The notes: a model not told the origin generated them from the sequence alone. DNA of 64,000 nt from Sphingomonas asaccharolytica NBRC 15499 (GCF_001598355.1 NZ_BCYU01000005.1:1-64000); one strand, 5' to 3'; positions 44,098 to 53,433 are shown, numbered from the stretch's first letter. Program-made: numbers and translations.

Positions 44098-45578
44098 GAC
44101 GTCATCCCCCTCAACCCAGCGCGATCGAGCTTGCCGTTGGCGTTGCGCGGCAACTCGGCCAGCCAGACATAGCGCGCCGGCTGCATGAAATTGGGCAAGT
44201 CGCGGCGTAGACGCTCCCGTAAGACCGGTTCGACGGACCCGTCGCCCTTCGCCACCACCAGTATTGCCTGGCCCTGGCGCTCGTCGGGAACGCCGATCGC
44301 GACCGCCTCACGCGTCTCGCCGCCGGCGGTGATCGCTTCTTCGATTTCGTTGGGACTGATGCGGTTGCCGGCCGATTTGATCATCTCATCATCGCGACCG
44401 ACGAAGCGCAACAGCCCGTCGGCGTCCGCTACCACCGTATCGCCCGACCATACCGCCATGCCACCCGCTTGGGACCATGCTGGCGCGGGCCGGAAGCGCG
44501 CCGCTGTCCGTTCGGGATCCCGCCAATAGCCTTGCGCTACCAAGGGCCCGGCATGGACCAACTCGCCCGGTTCATCGACTGCCGCCCGTGCGCCATCGGA
44601 TCGTACGATCATGATATCGGCAAAGGGGATCGCTCGGCCGATCGAATCCGGGTGGTCCACGACCAAGGCTGGGTCGAGATAGGTTGAGCGGAACGCCTCG
44701 GTCAGTCCGTACATCGGATAGATATCGGCGCGCGGAAAACGCTCGCGCAGTCCGTCGATCAATCTCCGGGTCAGTGCCCCGCCAGAATTTGTCATTTTTC
44801 TCAATGTGTTTGTGTCGATTTCGTGAGGGTCGACATCAAGTAATTGAGCCCAGAGCGGCGGCACGCCGGCTAGCGTCGTGATCCGCTCGCGCTCGATCGC
44901 GCGATAGACGTCGCGCGGCAGCAGATAGTCGAACGGCACCACGCACGCCCCTGCCGCCCAGGTCGAGAACAGCTGGTTCTGCCCGTAGTCGAAGCTGAGG
45001 GGCAGCACACCGAGCACGCGGTCGGCGGGATTGAGGCCGAGATAATGCGCCACGCTGATCGCACCGAGCCACAGATTGGCGTGGCTGAGCATCACCCCCT
45101 TGGGCCGCCCGGTCGATCCCGAGGTGTAAAGTAGTGCCGCCAAGGCGTCGGGATCGGTGTCTGACGGCGGCAGCGCCGGTCCGTCAAGCTGCGGATCGTC
45201 GGTCACGATCCTCACGCTCTCCGCATCGAGCGTTTCGGCGCGTGCGCCTTGCGTGATCAACAAGAGTGCACCACTGTCGGAAACAATATGCTGTACTTGT
45301 AGATGTTTGAGCTGTGGATTTATCGGAACATGTACGAAACCGGCACGCGCCGCCGCCAGCGGCATCAGGCACGCCGTGCGCGTCTTGGGCAGCCAGGTGG
45401 CGACGCGATCGCCTTGGGCCAACCCCTGCCCCGCGAGCCATCCGGCCAGCGCGCCGACCGCTGCTTCCAGGCCAGCGAAATCGAGCATGCCATCGCGCGT
45501 GGCCAGCGCCGGATCGCCAGCGCGCCCACGCAGCGTCAGGTGATCGAGCGGCCGCGGCACGGGGTCTAGTGGGATCAT
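44094..45578 (-). CDS. XrtA-associated acyl-CoA ligase-like AMP-forming enzyme
   Basis: A 494-aa adenylate-forming enzyme. The P-loop is YTSGSTGRPKG (151-161). Other motifs are YPMYGLTEAF, the hinge block DEMIKSAGNRISPNEIEEAI and the C-terminal Lys motif NANGKLDRA. It activates a carboxylate and most likely loads the divergent acyl carrier protein. The acid is unknown. ATG at 45578; a TTG 7 codons upstream is possible. Confidence 0.9.
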   Translation of the reverse strand: MIPLDPVPRPLDHLTLRGRAGDPALATRDGMLDFAGLEAAVGALAGWLAGQGLAQGDRVATWLPKTRTACLMPLAAARAGFVHVPINPQLKHLQVQHIVSDSGALLLITQGARAETLDAESVRIVTDDPQLDGPALPPSDTDPDALAALLYTSGSTGRPKGVMLSHANLWLGAISVAHYLGLNPADRVLGVLPLSFDYGQNQLFSTWAAGACVVPFDYLLPRDVYRAIERERITTLAGVPPLWAQLLDVDPHEIDTNTLRKMTNSGGALTRRLIDGLRERFPRADIYPMYGLTEAFRSTYLDPALVVDHPDSIGRAIPFADIMIVRSDGARAAVDEPGELVHAGPLVAQGYWRDPERTAARFRPAPAWSQAGGMAVWSGDTVVADADGLLRFVGRDDEMIKSAGNRISPNEIEEAITAGGETREAVAIGVPDERQGQAILVVAKGDGSVEPVLRERLRRDLPNFMQPARYVWLAELPRNANGKLDRAGLRGMTS

Positions 45579-45635
45579 TCCGCTCTGATAGCGAGGCAAA
45601 GCGCTTCACCCAAGGGTACACTCTCGCACCCCTAC

Positions 45636-45730
45636 GTCGTCACGCCGGCCTTGTGCCGGCGTCCACGGTGCAATTATCCGAATCCAGCCTTGTTGCGCGG
45701 TGGATGCCGGGACGAGCCCGGCATGACGAC
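45636..45730. repeat. Extragenic palindrome, type B
   Basis: 31-nt arms at 45636-45666 and 45700-45730 pair nearly perfectly (GTCGTCACGCCGGC.../...CATGACGAC). It sits between the divergent ligase and carrier-protein genes, in the region that must also hold both promoters. It differs from the type A elements in sequence. Confidence 0.8.
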
Positions 45731-45826
45731 TGGATGTCCTGGGACACGTCACCAACGTCGACTGCGAGTCAGAACGATCGCCCCACCCTTCCCAAGCCGC
45801 TCCCCTATCGGTAACGCGCCGAAACG

Positions 45827-46114
45827 ATGACTACGCACCACGCACCGTCGACGGTCGGCCAGACCGTGCGCGCCGTTCTTAAGGATGTCCTGGCGCTCGA
45901 CGCCGATCGCGTCGCGGCCTTTGACGACGATACAGCGCTGTTCGGCGCCTTGCCCGAGCTCGATTCGATGGCGGTCGCCGGTGTGCTGACCGAGATCGAG
46001 GATCGGCTGCACATCCTGATCGAGGATGACGAGGTCGATGGCGAGATGCTCGAAAGCTTTGGTGCGCTTCGCCGTTTCGCCGAGGCCAAGGTCGCGGCGA
46101 GGAACGCCACATGA
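45827..46114 (+). CDS. XrtA-associated acyl carrier protein
   Basis: A 95-aa carrier protein. The phosphopantetheine site is Ser47 in LPELDSMAVAGVL, in the usual four-helix frame. It is acidic in helices II and III. It is not the fatty-acid AcpP; its place between the AMP ligase and two hydrolases points to a dedicated carrier. It overlaps the next gene by 4 nt. Confidence 0.88.
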   Translation: MTTHHAPSTVGQTVRAVLKDVLALDADRVAAFDDDTALFGALPELDSMAVAGVLTEIEDRLHILIEDDEVDGEMLESFGALRRFAEAKVAARNAT

Positions 46115-46809
46115 TCGATCACTACGATTGGGCCGGTGGGCGCGAGGCGATGATGCGCTTCGGCCCCACCACTGGCCCGATCGTGGTCGCGGTTCTGCCG
46201 TTGTTCGAGGAAGCCAATCGCACCCGCACCTTCATCAGCGGGGTGCTGCGCCGCCTCGCCGAGCGCCACATCGCAAGCGCGCTCCCCGACCTTCCCGGCC
46301 AAGGGGAGAGCCTGGTGCCGACTGAAAACGCCATGCTGGCGGGCTGGCGCACGGCGTTGGCGTCCGCTTCGACCGCGGCCGCAGGCGAACGCCCAGTTCA
46401 CATTTTATCGTGTCGCGGCGGGGCGTTACTCGATCATGACGTCAAGGCGGTATCGCGCTGGCAACTCGCCCCCGCCAAAGGCGAGGCCCTGGTCCGCGAA
46501 CTGCTCCGCACCAGTGCGGCCGCGGGCGAGCGGATCGAGATCGACCTTGGCAATTACAATGACGAGGGTAACGCGGTGACGATCGCCGGCAATACGTTAT
46601 CGCGCACATTGATCCGCGATCTCAACGCGGCCGATTGCGTGCGCGACGGCGCGGTCCGCGTCGTCCGGCTCGAGACCGACCCTGCGGTCGCCGACCGCAA
46701 AGTCGCCGGCGCACCGCTCTGGCGCCAGAGCGAGCCGGGCGATGATCCCGCGCTCGCCGACCTGCTGGCGGACGATATCGCCGATTGGATCGCGCGATGC
46801 GCGAGCTGA
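46111..46809 (+). CDS. XrtA-associated hydrolase 2 (alpha/beta fold)
   Basis: A 232-aa alpha/beta hydrolase. It has an early strand with VVAVLPLFEEANRTR, which fits an oxyanion loop, and a nucleophile elbow at HILSCRGGALL. There the residue in nucleophile position looks like Cys101, not Ser. This is exosortase A-system hydrolase 2. It may release or move the acyl group from the carrier protein. It overlaps its neighbours by 4 and 13 nt. Confidence 0.8.
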   Translation: MIDHYDWAGGREAMMRFGPTTGPIVVAVLPLFEEANRTRTFISGVLRRLAERHIASALPDLPGQGESLVPTENAMLAGWRTALASASTAAAGERPVHILSCRGGALLDHDVKAVSRWQLAPAKGEALVRELLRTSAAAGERIEIDLGNYNDEGNAVTIAGNTLSRTLIRDLNAADCVRDGAVRVVRLETDPAVADRKVAGAPLWRQSEPGDDPALADLLADDIADWIARCAS

Positions 46810-47567
46810 CCAATTTTCCCTGCGAGGGCGATACGCTGATCGGCACGCTCGACGATGCCACAGATACGAGCGGGTTGCTGATCGTGTCGGGCGGCAACGA
46901 ACTGCGCTGCGGCGCGCATCGCGGCATGGCGCTGCTTGCCGCCGATCTCGCCGCCGCTGGCATCCCGGTGTTCCGCTTCGACCGGCGCGGGATCGGCGAT
47001 TCGGACGGCGCCAATCATGGCTATCAGGATAGCGGGCCCGACATCGCCGCCGCAGTTCGCGCTTTCCGCACACTGGCACCGCAGCTGACTCGCGTCGTCG
47101 CCTTCGGCAATTGCGATGCCGCCACCGCGCTCGCCTTGTTCCATCGCGGTGCCGGGATCGATGCGCTGGTCCTTGCCAATCCCTGGGTCGGCGACGAGGA
47201 CGATGCCTTGCCCCCCGCCTCCGCCATCCGGTCGCATTATGCCGACCGCGCGCGCGATCCACGCCAATGGCTTCGCGCCTTGTCCGGTGGAATAAATATC
47301 GGAAAAGCGATCAAAGGGTTACGCAAGGCTTCTTCCAAATCGAAAGAAGCTACAAATCCGATTGCTGCGCGGATGGCGGTGGCGATGGTCGATACTCCCC
47401 GCACGATCCTGCTAGCCCAGCGCGACAATACCGCGATCCGTTTCGAGCATGCGTGGCACGAGGCGGATACGATCCATCATCGCGCAACCGACAGCCACAG
47501 TTTTGCACGACCGGGCGACGGCGACTGGCTGCGCGATCAGATTCTGGCTGTGATCCGAAGCGCCTAA
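46797..47567 (+). CDS. XrtA-associated hydrolase 1 (alpha/beta fold)
   Basis: A 256-aa alpha/beta hydrolase. The oxyanion strand is LLIVSGGNELRCGAHRG, followed by FRFDRRGIGDSDG. The nucleophile elbow FGNCDAATALAL places Cys106 where Ser is usual. The C-terminal His is probably in ATDSHSFA. It is hydrolase 1 of the exosortase A system. Paired with hydrolase 2, carrier and ligase, it suggests stepwise handling of a thioester. Confidence 0.83.
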   Translation: MRELTNFPCEGDTLIGTLDDATDTSGLLIVSGGNELRCGAHRGMALLAADLAAAGIPVFRFDRRGIGDSDGANHGYQDSGPDIAAAVRAFRTLAPQLTRVVAFGNCDAATALALFHRGAGIDALVLANPWVGDEDDALPPASAIRSHYADRARDPRQWLRALSGGINIGKAIKGLRKASSKSKEATNPIAARMAVAMVDTPRTILLAQRDNTAIRFEHAWHEADTIHHRATDSHSFARPGDGDWLRDQILAVIRSA

Positions 47568-47623
47568 GGCGGGAACGTCCCGCTCGCCTTCGCGTTTAGC
47601 CGTAACGTGACGGGAGCTATCCC

Positions 47624-48010
47624 ATGTTTTCCAACCAAGACGTCGTCCGCGGCACGCTGCAAGCCTATGTCGACAAGGATCGCGAGACGATCGAACAGTT
47701 GATCGCCGAGGACTTCCATTTCTCCAGCCCGCTCGACAACCGGATCGACCGCGACACCTATTTCCGCCTCTGCTGGCCCAACAGCCGCAACATGGAGGAT
47801 TTCGAGATCGTGCGCATGGCGACGGACGGGGACGCGGTGTTCGTCACGTATATCGGCACGGTCAGCGGCAGGCGTTTCCGCAACACCGAAGCTCACACCC
47901 TTCGCGACGGGAAGATCGTCGAGGTCGAGGTGTATTTCGGCTGGAACGTCCCACATGACGTCGCCGAGGGCGAGCATGCCGACCCGAAAACCGAGCCGGC
48001 AACCACCTGA
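47624..48010 (+). CDS. Nuclear transport factor 2-like (SnoaL-fold) protein
   Basis: A 128-aa NTF2/SnoaL-fold protein. It shows helix-1 DVVRGTLQAYVDKDRETIEQ, the strand with FHFSSPLDNRIDRDTY, and the late strands HTLRDGKIVEVEVYFGW. The fold covers enzymes and binding proteins, and no catalytic pair is certain here. It follows hydrolase 1 after 56 nt. A GCGGGA/TCCCGC stem at 47569-47583 may end the EPS transcript before it. It is convergent with trxB, with a 2-nt gap. Confidence 0.8.
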   Translation: MFSNQDVVRGTLQAYVDKDRETIEQLIAEDFHFSSPLDNRIDRDTYFRLCWPNSRNMEDFEIVRMATDGDAVFVTYIGTVSGRRFRNTEAHTLRDGKIVEVEVYFGWNVPHDVAEGEHADPKTEPATT

Positions 48011-48012
48011 CC

Positions 48013-48981
48013 TCACTCGGCCGCTTCGGCGACCTTTTCGAAATCGGCCTCGGCCAGGAAGCGCTCGGCGTCGAGCGCCGCCATGCAGCCGGTGCCGGCG
48101 GCGGTGACCGCCTGGCGGTAGACCTTGTCCATCACGTCGCCGCACGCGAACACGCCGGGCACGCTGGTCCGCGTCGTGCCGGTCTCTACCTTGATATAAT
48201 GGTCGGCGTCGAGCTCGAGGTGCCCACGAAACAGTTCGGTCGCCGGATGGTGACCGATCGCGACGAACCCGCCCTCGACATCCAGCCGTGAGAGCTCGCC
48301 GGTCACCGTGTCACGCAACTCCAGCGCGACCAGGCCGGCCGTGCCGCCGCCATCGACGAAGGTCTCGACCTCCTTGTTCCACAGCACCTTGATCCGCTCA
48401 TTAGCGAACAGGCGCTTTTGGAGGATTTTCTCCGCCCGGAACGAATCGCGGCGGTGGATCAAGGTCACGTCGGGCGAGTGGTTGGTCAGGTAGAGCGCTT
48501 CCTCGACCGCGGTATTGCCGCCGCCGATCACCGCGACCTTCTTGCCGCGATAGAAGAAGCCATCGCATGTTGCGCAGGCGCTGACGCCCTTGCCCTTCAG
48601 CGCTTCCTCGCTGTCGAGCCCGAGCCATTTGGCCTGCGCGCCGGTGGCGATCACAAGCACGTCGCCGACATAGACCTCGCCACTGTCGCCGATCAGGCGG
48701 AACGGACGCCGGGTCAGGTCGACCTCGACGATCGTGTCCCACATCATCCGCGTGCCGACATGTTCGGCCTGGGCCTGCATCTCCTGCATCAGCCAGGGGC
48801 CCTGGATCACCTCGCGGAAGCCGGGATAATTCTCGACATCGGTGGTGGTGGTCAGCTGGCCGCCGGGCTGGATGCCCTGGACGACGATCGGCTCCATCCC
48901 GGCGCGGGCGCCATAGATCGCCGCCGACAGGCCGGCAGGGCCCGAACCGAGGATGAGCATGCGGGTCGTGTAGGTAGTCAT
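48013..48981 (-). CDS. trxB: Thioredoxin reductase
   Basis: A 322-aa low-molecular-weight thioredoxin reductase. It has FAD motif [23 protein letters not shown] motif [15 protein letters not shown] with [10 protein letters not shown], redox pair Cys136-Ala-Thr-Cys139, and C-terminal [19 protein letters not shown]. It passes electrons from NADPH to thioredoxin in the cytoplasm. Length and every key residue are intact. It is transcribed alone. Confidence 0.96.
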   Translation of the reverse strand: MTTYTTRMLILGSGPAGLSAAIYGARAGMEPIVVQGIQPGGQLTTTTDVENYPGFREVIQGPWLMQEMQAQAEHVGTRMMWDTIVEVDLTRRPFRLIGDSGEVYVGDVLVIATGAQAKWLGLDSEEALKGKGVSACATCDGFFYRGKKVAVIGGGNTAVEEALYLTNHSPDVTLIHRRDSFRAEKILQKRLFANERIKVLWNKEVETFVDGGGTAGLVALELRDTVTGELSRLDVEGGFVAIGHHPATELFRGHLELDADHYIKVETGTTRTSVPGVFACGDVMDKVYRQAVTAAGTGCMAALDAERFLAEADFEKVAEAAE

Positions 48982-49213
48982 GCGGGATGTCCTAGGGGCG
49001 AAGGGCGCTTTTGCGCAAATCTGGGGTGGCGCTTATCCACAACAAGCTGCGCCGCGGCGGAGAAAAGCTTGCTCCCACCCAAGCGGACCTGATCCGCAGC
49101 CTACGCTCTTCCCGGCCATCCATGAAACCGATTCATGGCTCCGTGGAGAAACGATGCTTTGTCGGCGCGGGACCGCATTCCTATCCCTCCCCGTTCCATA
49201 GAGGAGGTGAAGG

Positions 49214-50224
49214 ATGAATCGAGTCATGGGTGTTGCAGCGATCCTGGCGGCCGTAGCAATGACGGCCACCGCCCACACCCAGTCGCGCGCCCCGCTAATC
49301 CAAACAGCCCCGACCGCCGCGGTCGCTCTCGAACCCGCCGCGGGCCAAAGGGTCGGCGTTTGGCAGCCGCGCGCCGGCCTGAAACAGGTTCCGATATGGC
49401 CAGGCAACGCGCCCGACGGTACGCTCAGGCCGCAACCGCCCGAGAACGTCGAGACCTATAAGGAACCGCCGGAATTCGGCGGCAAGTCGGAGGCAGTGCT
49501 CGACATTGCCGTGCCGACGATGACGATCATGCCGCCGAGCGGCCGCAATAAAGGTACCGCCGTGATCGTCTTCCCCGGCGGCGGGTTCCAGAAGGTTTTC
49601 ATAACCTTGGAAGGGACCGAGATTTGCGACTGGCTGACCGTCCAAGGAATCACCTGCATCGTCTCGAAATATCGTGCGCCCGGCGGCAACGACTATTGGG
49701 ACGACGGGCTTCAGCGTCACATCACGCCCAAGATCATGCGCGCTCTACAGGACGCGCAGCGGACGATCCGGCTGGTTCGCTCCAAGGCGAAAGAGCTGAA
49801 CATCGACCCCAACAAGATCGGCGTGATGGGTTTTTCCGCAGGCGGTTATTTGGTCGCGCAGACCAGCAATATCCTGACGCCCGCGTACAAGCCGGTCGAT
49901 GCGATTGATCGCATCAGCAGCCGGCCCGATTTCGCGGTCGCGCTCTATCCCGGCCATATCTGTCGCCACGGCAAGTTCGACCCCACGCTGCCGATCTTCA
50001 AGACCGCGCCGCCCACCTTCATCGCGCAGGCCTGGAACGATCCGATCGACCCGGTCTGCAACAGCCTGATGTACGCCAGCGCGCTCGACAAGGCCGGCGT
50101 GTCCACTGAAATGCACCTGTTCGCGAAAGGCGGCCACGCTTTCGGATTACGCAAGAAGAATGAGCCGGTTGGGATCTGGCCGCAATTGGTCGAGCGCTGG
50201 ATGAAGCAGATCGGGATGCTGTAG
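49214..50224 (+). CDS. Secreted alpha/beta hydrolase (esterase/acetyl-xylan esterase-like)
   Basis: A 336-aa hydrolase with a signal peptide (MNRVMGVAAILAAVAMTATA). An oxyanion block FPGGGF is followed by catalytic Ser208 in MGFSAGGYL. An Asp lies near WNDPIDPV and His in KGGHAFGL. It resembles carbohydrate-ester hydrolases of the BD-FAE type. It may remove acetyl groups from a polysaccharide outside the cytoplasm. The stop is 7 nt before the convergent thiolase stop. Confidence 0.85.
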   Translation: MNRVMGVAAILAAVAMTATAHTQSRAPLIQTAPTAAVALEPAAGQRVGVWQPRAGLKQVPIWPGNAPDGTLRPQPPENVETYKEPPEFGGKSEAVLDIAVPTMTIMPPSGRNKGTAVIVFPGGGFQKVFITLEGTEICDWLTVQGITCIVSKYRAPGGNDYWDDGLQRHITPKIMRALQDAQRTIRLVRSKAKELNIDPNKIGVMGFSAGGYLVAQTSNILTPAYKPVDAIDRISSRPDFAVALYPGHICRHGKFDPTLPIFKTAPPTFIAQAWNDPIDPVCNSLMYASALDKAGVSTEMHLFAKGGHAFGLRKKNEPVGIWPQLVERWMKQIGML

Positions 50225-50230
50225 GCGACC

Positions 50231-51427
50231 TCAGGGAATCTCGAATAGCCCCGCCGCGCCCATGCCGCCGGCGGTGCACATCGACACCACGGCGTACTTC
50301 ACCCCGCGCTTGCGGCCCTCGATCAGCGCGTGTCCGGTCAGCCGCGACCCGGTCATCCCGAACGGATGCCCGACCGCGATCGCGCCGCCGTTGACGTTGA
50401 TCTTGGCGGGATCGATCCCCAGCGTGTCGCGGCAATAGAGGCATTGCGAGGCGAACGCCTCGTTGATCTCCCACAAGCCGATATCCTCGATCTTGAGCCC
50501 GGCGCGCTTGAGCAGCTTGGGGATGGCGAAGACCGGCCCGATGCCCATTTCGTCGGGCTCACAACCCGCGACCTGAAAGCCGCGATAGATGCCGAGGATG
50601 TCCTTGCCCTCGGCTTCGGCGGCCTTGCGCTCCATCAGGATCTGCGCCGCCGCGCCGTCCGAGAGCTGCGAGGCATTGCCCGCGGTGACGTACTTGCCTT
50701 CCTTGATCACCATGCCGTCCTTGAACACGGTGCGCAGTCCCGACAGGATTTCCGCGGTCGTGCCGCCGCGGATGCCTTCGTCCTGGGTGACGGTGACCTG
50801 TTCGGTGCCGGTCTGGTTGCCTTCCTTGTCGAAGGTCGCCTTTTCGACCGTGATCGGCACGATTTCCTCGGCAAAGGCGCCCTTTTGCAATCCGTCGTAG
50901 GCGCGTTGCTGGCTCAGCGCAGCGAACTCATCCTGCGCCTGGCGAGAGATGCCATAGCGCGCGGCGACCACCTCGGCGGTCTCGATCATCGGCATATAGG
51001 CATATGGCTTCTGCGCGATCACCGACTGGTTCTGATACGGCTTGCCCGCCTGTTTCGCGGTCAGCGTGATCGATTCCATCCCGCCCGCCAGCGCGACGTC
51101 GAGCTCGTCGCATATGATCCCGCGCGCCGCGAGCGCGACCGCGGTGAGGCCGGAGCCGCATTTGCGGTCGAGTGTGAAGGCAGGGACGCTCGTCGGCAAG
51201 CGGGCGGCAAAGATCGTGTTGCGCGCGACATTATAGCCTTGCGTCCCCCATTCGTTGCCCGCGCCGTAGAACACGTCGTCAATGCGCGATGGGTCGATCC
51301 CGGCGCGTTCGACCGCGGCATTCATCACATGCGCGCCGATTACCGGCGCCTCGGTGATGTTGAAATAGCCGCGATTAGCCTTGCCGATGCCGGTGCGGGC
51401 GGTGGAGACGATGACGGCTTCGCGCAT
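50231..51427 (-). CDS. Acetyl-CoA C-acyltransferase (thiolase)
   Basis: A 398-aa thiolase of normal length. The nucleophile is Cys90 in LDRKCGSGLTAV, the His is in GGAIAVGHPFGMTG and the second Cys is in MCTAGGMGAAG. It works in beta-oxidation or acetoacetyl-CoA formation. No other fatty-acid gene is adjacent, so direction and chain length are open. A CitE-like gene is divergent 105 nt away. Confidence 0.93.
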   Translation of the reverse strand: MREAVIVSTARTGIGKANRGYFNITEAPVIGAHVMNAAVERAGIDPSRIDDVFYGAGNEWGTQGYNVARNTIFAARLPTSVPAFTLDRKCGSGLTAVALAARGIICDELDVALAGGMESITLTAKQAGKPYQNQSVIAQKPYAYMPMIETAEVVAARYGISRQAQDEFAALSQQRAYDGLQKGAFAEEIVPITVEKATFDKEGNQTGTEQVTVTQDEGIRGGTTAEILSGLRTVFKDGMVIKEGKYVTAGNASQLSDGAAAQILMERKAAEAEGKDILGIYRGFQVAGCEPDEMGIGPVFAIPKLLKRAGLKIEDIGLWEINEAFASQCLYCRDTLGIDPAKINVNGGAIAVGHPFGMTGSRLTGHALIEGRKRGVKYAVVSMCTAGGMGAAGLFEIP

Positions 51428-51532
51428 GGGCTATTCTCTCATTTATCGAATATCGGGTATGGTGCTTAGTCTCGCCGCGCGCGAAAAGCGAGAGGGCTGG
51501 CGCACATCGCTCACCTGCGCCAGAACGCCGCC

Positions 51533-52405
51533 ATGAATATTGTCCCGCTTGCCGCCCGCTCGCTTCTATTCGCCCCAGGCGACTCGCCCCGCAAGCTGGA
51601 GAAGGCCGGCCTGAGCGCCGCCGACCTGGTGATCATCGACCTCGAGGACGCTGTCACCGAAAGCGCCAAGCCCGATGCGCGCAACGCAGTCGCCACGCAC
51701 CTCAAGACGACGCATCGCCGCCAACCGCATTGGGTGCGGATCAACCCGCTCGATACGCCGCATGCGCTACCGGATCTCGCCGCAATCATCCCGGCTCGCC
51801 CCGACGGCATCCTGCTGCCCAAGGCGACGCGCGCCGATGCCGAACGGCTGAACAACTACCTGTCCGCGCTGGAGACCGCCGCCGGCCTGCCGCTCGGCGG
51901 CATTCCGGTGTTCGTCTTGGCGACCGAGACCGCCGCAGGCGTGTTCGACGTCGGCAATTACGCCGGATGCCCGCGCCTTGCTGCGTTGAGCTGGGGCGCA
52001 GAGGACAGCGCCACTGCGCTCGGCGCGACCAGCAACCGCGACGACGATGGCGAGTACGACTTCCCCTATCAGATGTTTCGCGCGCTCTGCCTGACCGGCG
52101 CCGCCGCCGCCTCGGTCAGCGCGATCGAGACTATTCACGGCGACTTCCGCGATTCCGCAGGTCTGGAGAAAATGGCCCGCCGAGCGCGCCGTGCGGGCTT
52201 TCGCGGCATGCTCGCGATCCACCCCGACCAAGTCCCGGTGATCAACGCCGCCTTCACTCCATCACCCGAAGAAATCGCCCATGCCAAGAAAGTCCTGACC
52301 GCGTTCGACGCCAATCCTGGCGCCGGCACGGTGGGTCTAGACGGCGCGATGCTCGACATGCCGCATCTCAAGCGCGCGCAGGCATTGCTGGCGATGAAGC
52401 GGTAG
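51533..52405 (+). CDS. HpcH/HpaI aldolase, CitE-like lyase
   Basis: A 290-aa CitE-family protein. Signatures are LLFAPGDSPRKLEKA, the metal block VIIDLEDAV, LATETAAGV, SWGAEDSATALGA, and the late GFRGMLAIHPDQV. Stand-alone members act as malyl-CoA or citramalyl-CoA lyases. No citF/citD is present, so it is not citrate lyase. Divergence from thiolase fits a CoA-ester breakdown role. Confidence 0.88.
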   Translation: MNIVPLAARSLLFAPGDSPRKLEKAGLSAADLVIIDLEDAVTESAKPDARNAVATHLKTTHRRQPHWVRINPLDTPHALPDLAAIIPARPDGILLPKATRADAERLNNYLSALETAAGLPLGGIPVFVLATETAAGVFDVGNYAGCPRLAALSWGAEDSATALGATSNRDDDGEYDFPYQMFRALCLTGAAAASVSAIETIHGDFRDSAGLEKMARRARRAGFRGMLAIHPDQVPVINAAFTPSPEEIAHAKKVLTAFDANPGAGTVGLDGAMLDMPHLKRAQALLAMKR

Positions 52406-52512
52406 CGCTGGATCCGAACGAAAGGACGGCAGGGCGCTGATCCCCGCTACGCGACGCTCGTTCCGTTAGAATATGGCGGCGCGCGCCTTATTCATTTCCA
52501 GTTGATTGGCCG

Positions 52513-53433
52513 TCACCGCAGGGCAGTTGAGCGCTGAAAGTCAGTCGGCGATTGCCCATAATGCTGGCGAAACGCGGCGGTGAAGTGGCTGTGGCTCGAA
52601 AATCCGAGATCCAGCGCGAGCATGGTGAGATCGTCATACTCGGCGATCAGATCGAGCGCGCGCGCCAAGCGAACTCGCAGCTGGTACCGGTACAGCGGAA
52701 CGCCTTCGGCCTGGGCAAACACCTGAGTGAGATAGACGGGAGAGACGCCGATCTCGTTCGCTATCGCGGCGAGCGTCCATCGCCGGCCCGGATTTGCGGC
52801 AAGCAGGATCTTCGTCCGATCCACCAGCTTCTTGCGTCCGAATGACGTGGCCCGAGCCGTCGAGGTCTTTTCGCCCAACGACCGCTCGATCAGGGTGAGC
52901 GCCAGCGTCTCCGCCTCGAGCGTCTCGATCGCGCCGCGGCCGAGCCCATGGCGCAGCGTAGCGACGAGTGCCTGCGCGCCGGGATCGATCCCACGACGCG
53001 CATGCCTGAACGTGATCGACGCTCCGCCCTTGGTCTGGTCGCGTGGCGCGAGCTCGCTCAGCAGTTCCCGCTCGATCGCGATCGACAGGCAGGCGTCGCC
53101 GCCGCCGACCGGATGGCTGATGCCATATTCCTCGTCATCGTTGAAAAAGATGAGTTGATTGGGCTCGGCGAGTGTCTCGGTTCGGCCGACATGCCGCATG
53201 AAAGCGCCACGATAGGGATAGACGAGGTGCGTCATAGTCGCGCATTCGCTCGGCGAGGCGTGACGACAGGTGCCGCGACATTGCACGTCCCGGATGGCAA
53301 GCGTGCTGGTCTCCAGCAGCACGCGAACCGACAATTCGTCGTCCATCGCCTGATTGCTCACGCCGTCAGCCCTGCTTCGCTCCATCGAGTCGCAAGGACT
53401 CATATCGCAAAAGCGCAAGGTTATCCCCTTCAC
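52513..53433 (-). CDS. AraC family transcriptional regulator with Cys-rich sensor part
   Basis: A 306-aa regulator. The C-terminal double helix-turn-helix (about 205-300) has WTLAAIANEIGVSPVYLTQV and LDLGFSSHSHFTAAFRQHYG. The N-terminal part contains a Cys cluster in VQCRGTCRHASPSECATM. I give the GTG at 53433 because it overlaps the DUF4198 stop (GTGA), but its ribosome site is weak and ATG 53346 is a fair alternative. It ends the six-gene minus-strand unit and may control it. Confidence 0.83.
   Translation of the reverse strand: MKGITLRFCDMSPCDSMERSRADGVSNQAMDDELSVRVLLETSTLAIRDVQCRGTCRHASPSECATMTHLVYPYRGAFMRHVGRTETLAEPNQLIFFNDDEEYGISHPVGGGDACLSIAIERELLSELAPRDQTKGGASITFRHARRGIDPGAQALVATLRHGLGRGAIETLEAETLALTLIERSLGEKTSTARATSFGRKKLVDRTKILLAANPGRRWTLAAIANEIGVSPVYLTQVFAQAEGVPLYRYQLRVRLARALDLIAEYDDLTMLALDLGFSSHSHFTAAFRQHYGQSPTDFQRSTALR

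Noticed and set aside
44094..45578. AMP ligase as a non-ribosomal peptide synthetase domain
   Set aside because: It is a stand-alone adenylation enzyme with no condensation or fused carrier domain.
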